In this document: positions 1-8,037 of the stretch, one piece after another
Numbering within the stretch: the stretch's first letter is position 1
Layout: each line of letters starts with the position of its first letter
From: Chara braunii
Taxonomy: Eukaryota > Streptophyta > Charophyceae > Charales > Characeae
Direction: 5' to 3'
Assembly: GCA_003427395.1 (NCBI GenBank)
Contig: BFEA01000074.1
Coordinates: 1,602,249-1,627,057 of the forward strand
DNA: 24,809 nt
Made by a program: the position numbers and the translations under genes
The notes under the pieces: model-generated
What the model was told of the DNA's origin: nothing
Seen by the model: only the letters and a program-made list of their open reading frames with translations
The model's database searches: none

Positions 1-64
<64 letters not shown>
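1..64. repeat. Poly-T run followed by (AG)n microsatellite
   Basis: The window opens with 27 T, then a pure AG dinucleotide run to about position 64. It mirrors the (GT)n(GA)n at the other end, which suggests the contig stops in simple repeats. Confidence 0.95.
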
Positions 65-67
<3 letters not shown>

Positions 68-390
68 CACTGGGGAAATGCGTACCACTCGGCAGTTGTG
101 CCTGGGACCTCTTCCCTGATATCACATGGGGTTGGACGAGCATGGTGGTCCTGTTTTTTGGGCTTGAACCATGATGATGTCTCGCCCTCGAACAGGAGCG
201 CGATTTCTTTGTGAGGGATGCCAGGCCCAATTCCTAGCATTGTTGCTTGTGCCTCAGGGTCACATCAACATTCATTACCAATTTAAAAAACACAAATTTC
301 CTTCCCCAAGAAGAAAAGAAAATGGACTAACAAAACTCTTTCTGAAATAGGGGAAAAAAAGAAAGGAAAAAAAGAAGGAAATATTATGTT
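65..390. other. Intergenic sequence, no gene recognised
   Basis: No convincing ORF, RNA gene or repeat end is seen. The last 100 bases are purine-rich (A/G) and lead into the left end of the Penelope-like element. The stretch could be an unrecognised older repeat. Confidence 0.5.
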
Positions 391-504
391 TGGTTATGAT
401 TGAACAAGTGTGAAACTTAGCAAACAGACAAAGTCCAAGAAGACAAAGTCAGAGCCGAGACATCACAAGTACACCAAGGTACAGAGTAAAAGTCGATTGC
501 AAAT

Positions 505-562
505 GCCGGTGGGTAGGCACCCCGACCGGTTTCAGGCGTCGCCACACGCCCTCATCAGGGGG
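505..562 (-). ncRNA. Hammerhead-ribozyme-like core in left pseudo-LTR
   Basis: On the minus strand CTGATGA (558-552) is followed by a possible 6-bp helix II (GGGCGT with ACGCCT, 6-nt loop), then GAAA (533-530), then a hairpin with CCGGT/ACCGG arms (529-506). This order matches the conserved hammerhead core with helices II and III. Hammerhead motifs are known in pseudo-LTRs of Penelope-like elements, and the motif lies on the element's sense strand. Two things do not fit: the base after helix III is C where the canonical U16.1 is expected, and I cannot draw a good helix I. It may therefore be a degenerate or inactive ribozyme. Confidence 0.5.
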
Positions 563-699
563 AAANCCACCAACTTCGTCCCGCCACAAATCCCAACTTT
601 CCGACTCTCCCACCTCCGTCGTCAGACCCGCCACCATCTCCGGAGTTATAGCGCATCCAACCGGCGTTGGACCCAAAAGAAAAACAACGGCGCAATCAT

Positions 700-841
700 T
701 ACTCTTATAGAACTATCCTAGTAGTGGCACACCACAGAAAATGTCAACGCAACGCCTACACCCCCCGAAATACTCTTATAGAACTATCCTAGTAGTGGCA
801 CACCACATAAAATGTCAACGCAACGCCTACACCCCCCGAAA
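700..841. repeat. 71-bp tandem duplication inside left pseudo-LTR
   Basis: Units 700-770 and 771-841 are near-identical, starting TACTCTTATAGAACTATCCT. The right pseudo-LTR has one unit, which accounts exactly for its 71-bp shorter length. Confidence 0.9.
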
Positions 842-1119
842 ATCCCTGGAGGGTACAGTCACCAAATGCGACGCCTACAACCTCCGAAAATCCCTGGAGG
901 ATCACCAAGTCCAATATCCAGGCTCGAGGTCAAGGGTTCAAGGTCTATAGGCCGTGAACAAAATCAAAGCTCATAGGCTACAACAACACACCAAAAAACA
1001 AACAAAAAGCAAAAAGCAAAAAAGCAAAGGCAAAAGCAAAAACCGAAAACGAGTGTCCCCAAAAGTAGCCTGGAACAATGAGGCCCGAAACCCAGCTCGG
1101 TGGAACCCTGTCCCACTAT

Positions 1120-1306
1120 ACTTCCTAGAACAGGTCTGGTCCCGGGGATCCAGAGCAGCAAGCACCTCAAAGGGAACAAAAAACAAAAACCAAACAAAAA
1201 CAAAAAACAAATCAAAGGCTCAGAGGATAAAACACCATAAAGCTCGAGAAGAGGTCAAGTTCTTTCGAAATTCCTTGGGTAGAGAGGGTAGAAATAATTG
1301 TTTAAG
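1120..1306 (-). other. PLE 3' region, distal part
   Basis: This lies between the left pseudo-LTR and the nested insertion. It holds A-rich CAAAAA-type sequence around 1180-1215 and no ORF I trust. With 4637-5121 it forms the untranslated stretch between the RT gene and the left direct repeat. Confidence 0.6.
1291..1306. repeat. Target-site duplication, left copy
   Basis: GAAATAATTGTTTAAG here is identical to 4621-4636, and one further A upstream also matches. The two copies bracket the A-tailed insertion. Confidence 0.85.
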
Positions 1307-1479
1307 TTGACGAGCCGACCTCCCTCCACTGCCTCCAGCACATAGTTTGAAGAAGAAGAAGAGGGAGGAATTCTTCGCGGGCGTAGCGCTACAGGGAGCG
1401 CTGCGCCCCGGCAGCATCAATCAAGGTCACCACGGAGAGGAGCCGCGCGCGTCGGGTAACAGCATGCAGCAAGGAAAAT

Positions 1480-1586
1480 CGCGCGCGCGCGCTCGAAGAT
1501 TGCGCGCGATTGGGCGCGCGCCCTGAGCTGAAATTTTGACCACCGGTGGTCTACGTTGAGGAGCTGAGGTGGTCCAAATTTCAGAC
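1480..1586. other. CG-alternating tract, 14-bp palindrome and inverted repeat
   Basis: A run of CG/GC dinucleotides (about 1480-1525) is followed by the perfect palindrome GACCACCGGTGGTC (1538-1551). An imperfect inverted repeat pairs CTGAAATTTTGACCACC (about 1527-1543) with GGTGGTCCAAATTTCAG (about 1568-1584). Near the 5' end of the retroposon, this could be a promoter or secondary-structure region. Function is unknown. Confidence 0.6.
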
Positions 1587-2335
1587 CGAACGGTCCAGCG
1601 GATCACGAGATATCGAAGTTTTAGGGCGCGCCATGGAAGTCGAGCGTGTGGACCCTTCTCCTTTCGACATCCTTTCTTTCCCTTTCTGCACGTGTTTGTT
1701 GATTAAGGCGCCACAAGGAGAGTGGCTGGAGATGATGGCATAGGACGCATGGTCTCCTCTGTCTACTTTCATCTGCCCTGCGAAGCGGTGGACTCAAGTC
1801 TCTGCGGTAGGCTTGAACTCCCTGGGGTAGCTCGTTGCCAGGCTCAACGAGATGTTGCCCCACCATCCCGATGTTGGAGAAGTTTAGGGGGATGGCCGAT
1901 TGGTACCTTTGTTTGCCTGTGTTGGTGTTATGGCAGGCCCTTGAGGCTGGTAGGGCAGGTAGATAGAGGGAGTTTTGTTCTTCCCTCCCGAAGGTGAAGG
2001 GGTTGGGTTTGAGTGAGGGTGGATGAAGAGGAGACAGAGGGTTTTTTCTTACGGGATTTTTATGAAGTCACACGGCTGCAAGAAAGGAAGGAGGGCAGCT
2101 TCCCCCTACTCATAACCATGATTTCCTGATTCAAGTGTACTGATGATTGATTCTATAAGGGTGGATAACCAGAAGATCTCATTTCACGATTTCTTGATTC
2201 GATTTCTTTCTATTGTTCATTGGGTGCTCTTCTGAATTTCTCAGTTTATGATTTCCTGATTCGTTTTCTTTCTGCTGATCAATTGGAATTTTCCTGATGA
2301 TCGACATGCTCGGTTTAGACTTCAAACCTCGTATT

Positions 2336-2780
2336 GGAATTCCTATAAAAGCTTCCAAAAAAAACTTTTGATTCTTGAATTTTTTTCCTATAAAAGCTTC
2401 TAAGAAACTTCTGATTCTACAACTCGAAATAATTTCCGAATAAAAGCTTCAAAAAACNTTCTTGAATTTTTTTCCTATAAAAGCTTCTAAGAAACTTCTG
2501 ATTCTACAACTCGAAATAATTTCCGAATAAAAGCTTCAAAAAACTTCTGCTTCTTGAAATATTTTGCTATAAAAGCTTCTAAAAATATTTTCGAAATATT
2601 TTCCTATAAAAGCTTCTAAGAAATTTCTGAAAAGATTCTTCCAATAAATTCCTATAGAAGATCCATAAACGAAATATTTTCCTATAAAAGCTTCTAAGAA
2701 ATTTCTGAAAAGATTCTAAGAAATTTATGAAAAGGTTCTTCAAATAAATCCCTATAGAAGTTCTATAAACCCTATAAACT
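2336..2780. repeat. AT-rich tandem array with CCTATAAAAGCTTC core
   Basis: Degenerate units of about 30-50 bp are built on CCTATAAAAGCTTCTAAGAA. A higher-order unit of roughly 95 bp is repeated almost exactly around 2366-2545. One N falls at 2458. Many units contain a TATAAAAG motif. There is no coding capacity. Confidence 0.9.
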
Positions 2781-2882
2781 CATATAATTTTGATTTTGAT
2801 CAAGGAAGGAGGGGGGGAATTAAAAAGGGGAGGATGGGAGGAGGAAAGGTGACCTTCAATCAGAGGATGGATGTCTGGGAAG

Positions 2883-3291
2883 GTAAGTAGGTCAGGAGGA
2901 CGAGGCTGGGATGACATGGCCCGGTGCTGGAGCTTGGCTTTGTGACCCAGGGTGGAGCTTGAGGCCCATGGAATTATGCGGAGGGTGGAAGGCATAACCA
3001 GATCGTCCAACACAAGTGGTGCCGGGGTTCTGACCCTGTAACCTGTGCAGGGGTTTGTCGCTATAGGAATTGCCGAGGGAGGAAGGCACTTCCTATCCGA
3101 CAGAACTAGGTTGGTCGGTACTGGGGAAGGTTGCGGTGCCCTGTTACCCATGCAGAAGGGGGTATGAGACCAAGTGTGTTCTGGTTCGAGGACCGAAAGT
3201 TGAGACCGACGGGTCCTTTGTTGAGGGGGGGACTTTAGGATGGTTGGTATTTCGTTTTGACTTCCCCCCCCTTCTTTTTTTCTTTTTACAG
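2883..3291 (+). other. Candidate spliceosomal intron
   Basis: AAG|GTAAGT at 2883 is an excellent 5' splice site. A long pyrimidine tract (about 3261-3288) ending TTTTTACAG|ATGG at 3291 is an excellent 3' splice site, giving a 409-nt intron on the plus strand. No conserved ORF flanks it, so it may belong to a noncoding transcript or the original source of the retroposon. This is a motif call only. Confidence 0.35.
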
Positions 3292-3304
3292 ATGGTTGTT
3301 CGGG

Positions 3305-4150
3305 GGTCTTAAGAATGTTTTTGGACTCTCGGGATCCCTAGCAACTTTTCTCAGGTGGTTTTTGATGCTGTTATACTCAGGGACCTGTGGCTGCTCGATG
3401 CCGGAACGACGCTGGCCGGAGCTGGGGTGTTACCTTGTGACCTGCGATGCAGGAGCATGAGGCCTGGTAGAGAGATCTGGGGATGCTTAGGGGTGGGCAT
3501 CCTACGGAACAACTAAGGGTTGTTGCTGGGACGACGCTGGTCGGAGCTGGGGTGAGTTGTGTCACCCTGTAACCTAGCAGGACGTGGGGTGTGAGACCTG
3601 GAAGAGCTCGGCAGGGAGTAGGACAGTGTTGAAAGGCCTTGGAAGGAGCGTTAGGGATTCCAAGGGTTTCTGAGCATTTCTAGGACCCGCCAGGCCTTTT
3701 TTATGTTTTCAATTACGAATTTTTACGTAGTTAAATTCAATTCTAAAAAAAAGGGGGTAGTCTGTTCTGTCCTTAAAAAGTCTTCTGGATCCTGGGGTTT
3801 CCTGGCAATCTCTTCTAGGTAGTTTCAAGGATGTAATACTCGTTGACCTAAGGCTGTTGGACGCCAAAACGACGCTGGCCGGTGCTGGGGTGTTGCCCTG
3901 TAACCTGTTGATGCAGGGGCATGAGGCCTGGTAGAGAGATCTGGGGGTGCTTTGGGGGGGCATCCCACGGGACAACCAAGGGTTGCTGCTGAGACGACGC
4001 AGGCCGGAGCTGGGGTGAGTTGTGTTGCCCTGTAACCCAGCAGGATGGGGGGTGTGAGGCCTGGAAGCTCGGAAGGGAATACGACAGTGTTGGAGATCCT
4101 TGGAAGGATCTGTTAGGGATTTTGCGGGATTGGGGGCTTTTTTAGGACTT
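3305..4150. repeat. Two diverged ~467-bp tandem units
   Basis: Unit one (about 3305-3770) and unit two (about 3772-4150) align along their length, sharing CGACGCTGGCCGG, GGCCTGGTAGAGAGATCTGG and GGAGCTGGGGTGAGTTGTGT. Shorter related phrases around CCCTGTAACCTG also occur at 3030-3170, suggesting an older third unit. The minus-strand ORF at 3709-4269 crosses the second unit and is probably chance. Confidence 0.8.
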
Positions 4151-4620
4151 TTGCAGTCTATTCCCGTACCTTTTCTGAGTAACGGGAAGGTAAGGGATCG
4201 AGAGAGAAAGGTATCATGCGTCCTGCTAGTGAAGGGGCTAGCTGGTAGGACAGAAATAGGGCATAGCAACAGTAGAGATGGTGGCTTTGCTGCAGTAAGT
4301 CTTGTCGGAGTGGGGTGAGGAGGACTGTTGGTGGATTCCCGAGTTTTCTTCTGGTTTTTGTTTATCTTTGAATGTTCCTTACAAAAAAGCTCTGAAGTAG
4401 CCTCAGTATACCCTTCGTTTCATTGTCATGAAATTTTCTGATGGTTTTTCTGAACGTACTCAAGGAACGCTGGCCCCGGTTCCCAGCTCGTGCCAATTTG
4501 AGAGAATATGGTTGTATCTATGGGACGCTCGACCCGGTTTCCAGCAGGTGCTGCTCCCCACCAATAGATGGAGCGCGTGTGTTAAAAAAAAAAAGGAAAA
4601 AAAAAAGAAAAGAAAAAAAA

Positions 4621-4636
4621 GAAATAATTGTTTAAG
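4621..4636. repeat. Target-site duplication, right copy
   Basis: Identical to 1291-1306. It follows the A-rich tail of the nested retroposon directly. Confidence 0.85.
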
Positions 4637-5121
4637 CAAACTCTTAGATCCCAGCCCCCGACACCAGCTCTAGCGTTTAGTTTTATCCAAACAGAACTAG
4701 CAACAACAGCTACGACCTAGGCAGCTCAGAGGAACAGAGGGTAGTAGATATAGGCTAACTTAGGCAGGGGTGAGGGGTGGTACATCCTTCCCTATGGAAG
4801 TAATCAATGCCGTCCACTCGGGCCTCTCAGCCATAATGAGGAGGAGCGTGAGCGTGTTTTCTCTGTATTCATATCTGACTTGCCGGGGGAATAGGAACCG
4901 GACTGTTGATCCCCAGAATGGCAGGAGCCAGAGCCGAGAGGTTCTGTTATCTTCAAAAAAAATAAATAAAAAAAATCAAAGCCAAATCAAATCGAATCAA
5001 GGCCGACTAATTAACGAGGTGACGAAAACGGCCCCGTCTCCATGTCCATTCTATCCCAAAATATTCACGCAGCCATGAGAAGATGGTCGTCAACCGGTAC
5101 AAACATGCGAAGAATGACGAC
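4637..5121 (-). other. PLE 3' untranslated region, proximal part
   Basis: On the minus strand this directly follows the reverse transcriptase stop. It has an A-rich patch near 4957-5000 and no conserved ORF. It was continuous with 1120-1306 before the retroposon inserted. Confidence 0.6.
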
Positions 5122-6276
5122 CTACTGATACAACCAATTATAGGGGGTCGTCCAGATTGGATCACGACCCACCCCAAAGCTTCGCAGAATTCTTTGCAGG
5201 AATTGTGTGGGGAAGCTCTTAATCCGGAGTTCCCGTTTCAAATTCAGAACTCGCATCGGAATTTCAGCCCGTGCGTTTGTATTCCTATCAATCCGGTGCA
5301 GGTAGCTGCAGATTACAACACTTTTCTGTTTCCTGCTTCCCCAGGATTGATACGTCTGTCCATTTTTGAACTCCAGCAGCTCACGATCCCAGATCGTATG
5401 CTCATTCTTCAGGACTTGGTAGCAACTAACGTAAGGTGGCAAACAATTAACCTGCATCTTAGTACCCAAGAAGTCCCACATCCCTGACCCATCGTCTGTC
5501 CGGACTAAGGTAAGATTCTCCGGATAGCATTCCTCAAACTTAGTTCTAATTTGGTCAACCACCTCCTGTCCTCCTCTTGGTTTGCAAATGAGCAGGCTAA
5601 CATCGTCCATAAGTCTCAGGCCAAACACATGCCGTCGCAACTTTCCAATGGAGTTTAAGAAACGAAACTCAGCGAAGGCACACATAATACATGCGAGAGG
5701 CGGGCTGGTACTTTTTCCCATAGGGATACCGACCTGCCTCGGCACCACACCCGTCGCTCGTGTATATGTGTGTCTAAGTTCGAATGACACGAAGCTACGA
5801 AGAAGTTCCAAGTCAATTTCCCTCCAATGGTCATCCCCCGTAGTCCTACCAAAACTGCTTCCCTTCCCTCTTGTGTTAACACGCACCGCAGTATGCCCCT
5901 TGCTCTGGTGAAAGTCAATAACCCAATTCACGGCTGCTATGATCTCGTCATGTGGAAGCTTATTGAACATGTCTTTGATATCATAAGACATGCCAGCGAC
6001 TTCCGGACTTCCCACAGATTGTTTATCGACTATCCTGTTGACTCGCTCCAATTTCAGTACCAGAGATGATACCGACTTCAAGTTAAAGTGCCAGCTTTCT
6101 GGGAGCGAGAAAAGCAAATGATTTAATGCTTTAGCAGAACTCTTACAAGTCTTAATCGTTGGTTCCGAGTAGGTGGGGCAAATGGGGCTGTAACGACAGA
6201 GGTCCTTATGCTTAGGTAACGCATAGGCCTCACCTATCTTTCCCATTTTGTCCCACCTTGTGAAGCGCAAAAGCCC
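5122..6276 (-). CDS. Penelope-like reverse transcriptase, catalytic palm and C-terminus
   Basis: It copies element RNA into DNA at the nuclease-cut target. Counted from TTG at 6270 (382 residues), motif A is YDIKDMFNKLP (Asp near 97), motif B is GIPMGKSTSPPLA (about 181-193), and motif C is LRLMDDVSLL (Asp pair near 222-223), followed by a FLGT motif near 268. This set fits Penelope-like RTs, which lie near telomerase. All catalytic aspartates are present. The frame is continuous with the upstream GIY-YIG ORF and separated from it by one TAG (6279-6277). The natural product is therefore almost certainly a single nuclease-RT protein and the stop a mutation. There is no ATG at its start, so this half would not be made independently without readthrough. 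Coding continues to a stop at 5122. Confidence 0.85.
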   Translation of the reverse strand, partial: GLLRFTRWDKMGKIGEAYALPKHKDLCRYSPICPTYSEPTIKTCKSSAKALNHLLFSLPESWHFNLKSVSSLVLKLERVNRIVDKQSVGSPEVAGMSYDIKDMFNKLPHDEIIAAVNWVIDFHQSKGHTAVRVNTRGKGSSFGRTTGDDHWREIDLELLRSFVSFELRHTYTRATGVVPRQVGIPMGKSTSPPLACIMCAFAEFRFLNSIGKLRRHVFGLRLMDDVSLLICKPRGGQEVVDQIRTKFEECYPENLTLVRTDDGSGMWDFLGTKMQVNCLPPYVSCYQVLKNEHTIWDRELLEFKNGQTYQSWGSRKQKSVVICSYLHRIDRNTNARAEIPMRVLNLKRELRIKSFPTQFLQRILRSFGVGRDPIWTTPYNWLYQ

Positions 6277-8037
6277 CTACGCGCGTAAGTCAACCATCAT
6301 ATCCTCATGGATAGCCTTCTCGTCTCTACATTCGACTATGTAACCCGGGCAACAAACGAACAAGTCCATCATCGCTTCATAATACAGCTTAGGGCATAGC
6401 ACCAGTGTTTCGTCGGGGTTTCGGTCCAATGAAGTCAGGACCAAGCCCGACATCTCACGTCCCAACTTCTTGACCTCAGCTGCATCAAGATACTTGCATC
6501 CATCATCAGAAGACGCGACCATGCATCCCATCACTTCCGACTGGGAGATGATCGGGGTCTCTCCCCTACGATTAGCCCAGGTATGCAGACCCTGCTCCAT
6601 CTCCTTCCGTAACAAATCCCAGCGGTTAGGGTGTGATTCCTTCGAGATATTGTTAGCATTCAGGATTAGCGGATGGACACCGTCAATATCCTGCATCCGA
6701 GCCTGCACGTGGCCACCAACCCTGGGGTAGGGAAAACCTGCACAAGTACTGGTAGACACGTCAGCGCGAGCATACGCGCGCTGGTTGTGTAGTATGTCAG
6801 CTACCGATGGGTTCTTTACCCACACGATGCGAACAGTACCACGTGCAAAGTTCTTGATACAGGTAGGGATGTCAAACCGCTCAATCATATCGTTAATCAC
6901 CTTCCTAACCTCAACAATTTTAACGCGATCGTCATATCTCAGTCGGACTATAATCCTGGAGTTAATACTCCACCCGTACTCCATCTTAATTGCGCGTGCA
7001 ATATGCCTACGTAAATAGGTTGTAGTCAATGCCCGCTGAAAATCTTTTGCCGCATCCAACAATCGTACCAGCGCCTTCAAATTACATTGGTGTAACTTAG
7101 CCATATCGCCTGGGTTCCGCAGAATAGTTACGAGGAAACTCTTTTCGGGTCCAATTTTTGGCTTCCACCTTCGTAATTGACAAATCTCCAAATTTGTGCC
7201 TTGTTCCAGTAGCTGTTTACAGTTATAGAGTCGCCCCCGCTGCCCATGCAACTTCACAACAAAATTGCCAAACGCTGACTTAATAGACTTCCAACCGCCA
7301 CACCAGTTGTTGCCTCCTTGAGTGATCAAACGAAAGGCTCGAGTACCACTAGCTTCCTGCTGTACTAGCCGTCGGAAAAGGTCAACACACCATTCATCCT
7401 TGTCTTGAATCTTCGCTCTCACCACTTGCACCAATCCCGATTTGTCCGCAGTAACGACCTTGGGAACTGTATTCCCTGGACGCAACAACTCACCGTGGGT
7501 AGCCTTATCCCTCGCTCTCTCCTTCTTACCCTTCCTCACGCGGCAACTCCGATGCCTACGTTTTCTGGCTTTTCCCGTAGTGTTGAGTATAGGACTCCAT
7601 TTACGTATATAAAGCTGCTCTAGAGTCCGCAGGTCTTCGGTTGCACACAGATCAAGAGGTAGCTGAACATAAGATTCTACTCCAAAAACTCTCCACCAAC
7701 GGTATAGGTGGTTCTTCCTAAGGCCTCGTCCCGTCACAGACAAGTGCTCCCTCCACCGAACAACGAGAGATCGACTCGTTTGGCCGATGTAAGTCGCCTT
7801 ACATAGTGGGGAGGTAATCAAGTATACCCCTGCCCCCTCTCCTAGGAAGACATCGAGACCATAGCGAACGAAAAGATTGACCCAAGACTCAGTACATTTC
7901 CTAAGCCAACGAATCTGATTTGACAAAGCTAACAGCATAACAACAAGCCGGTATAGTCTCTCGAACGATACATTTGAGGGGAACTCCCTCCGGACCTGGA
8001 TCACGGCACGACATAATCGCCATAGCTGCCTGACACT
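6277..8037 (-). CDS. GIY-YIG endonuclease plus RT N-terminal region of the PLE
   Basis: The nuclease would nick target DNA to prime reverse transcription. Counted from GTG at 8004, the domain spans about residues 57-145: GVY (59-61), TYIGQTS (71-77), RWREH (Arg 83 or 85), Glu in LEQLYI (129) and Asn in ILNT (141). All expected catalytic positions are filled. A basic linker follows (about 146-170), then a roughly 400-residue region that should be the RT thumb/fingers N-terminal part, leading into the palm domain across the TAG at 6277. The ORF opens right after the TGA ending ORF1 in the same frame. The first ATG is at 7938, still upstream of the nuclease. An N-terminal GIY-YIG is the permuted order known from Naiad/Chlamys elements. 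I do not see their extra zinc finger. Confidence 0.82.
   Translation of the reverse strand, partial: SVRQLWRLCRAVIQVRREFPSNVSFERLYRLVVMLLALSNQIRWLRKCTESWVNLFVRYGLDVFLGEGAGVYLITSPLCKATYIGQTSRSLVVRWREHLSVTGRGLRKNHLYRWWRVFGVESYVQLPLDLCATEDLRTLEQLYIRKWSPILNTTGKARKRRHRSCRVRKGKKERARDKATHGELLRPGNTVPKVVTADKSGLVQVVRAKIQDKDEWCVDLFRRLVQQEASGTRAFRLITQGGNNWCGGWKSIKSAFGNFVVKLHGQRGRLYNCKQLLEQGTNLEICQLRRWKPKIGPEKSFLVTILRNPGDMAKLHQCNLKALVRLLDAAKDFQRALTTTYLRRHIARAIKMEYGWSINSRIIVRLRYDDRVKIVEVRKVINDMIERFDIPTCIKNFARGTVRIVWVKNPSVADILHNQRAYARADVSTSTCAGFPYPRVGGHVQARMQDIDGVHPLILNANNISKESHPNRWDLLRKEMEQGLHTWANRRGETPIISQSEVMGCMVASSDDGCKYLDAAEVKKLGREMSGLVLTSLDRNPDETLVLCPKLYYEAMMDLFVCCPGYIVECRDEKAIHEDMMVDLRA

Larger units (their letters stand above)
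391..1119 (-). repeat. Left pseudo-LTR (downstream copy of the PLE direct repeat)
   Basis: It matches 9532-10189 from its first base, with about 14 single-base differences seen by eye, plus a 71-bp tandem duplication. Homology stops sharply at 1119. In the element's orientation this is the 3' copy. It contains a hammerhead-like core (505-562), short repeats built on a CCTCCGAAAATCCCTGGAGG-type motif around 830-905, and a stretch of A-rich CAAAAA-type sequence near 985-1060, which is T-rich on the sense strand. Confidence 0.9.
1307..4620 (+). mobile_element. 3.3-kb A-tailed retroposon nested in the PLE
   Basis: The segment ends in an A-rich tail (4583-4620), immediately followed by a perfect 16-bp repeat of the sequence just before its start. 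Target-primed reverse transcription by LINE machinery produces this arrangement. No long ORF and no RT or nuclease domain is visible, so it is non-autonomous, a decayed LINE, or a retroposed transcript. From 5' to 3' it contains a GC-rich CG/GC stretch (about 1480-1525), a 14-bp palindrome (1538-1551), an AT-rich tandem array (2336-2780), a possible intron (2883-3291) and two 467-bp-spaced repeat units (3305-4150). Its family is not recognised. Confidence 0.7.

Noticed and set aside
449-676. A 75-codon minus-strand ORF in the pseudo-LTR (also 9590-9817)
   Set aside because: It has no recognised domain, and the same bases explain better as a hammerhead-like RNA core; it is open mainly from GC-rich composition.
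3709-4269. A 186-codon minus-strand ORF
   Set aside because: It spans the second 467-bp repeat unit, with Ser/Pro low-complexity composition and no domain.
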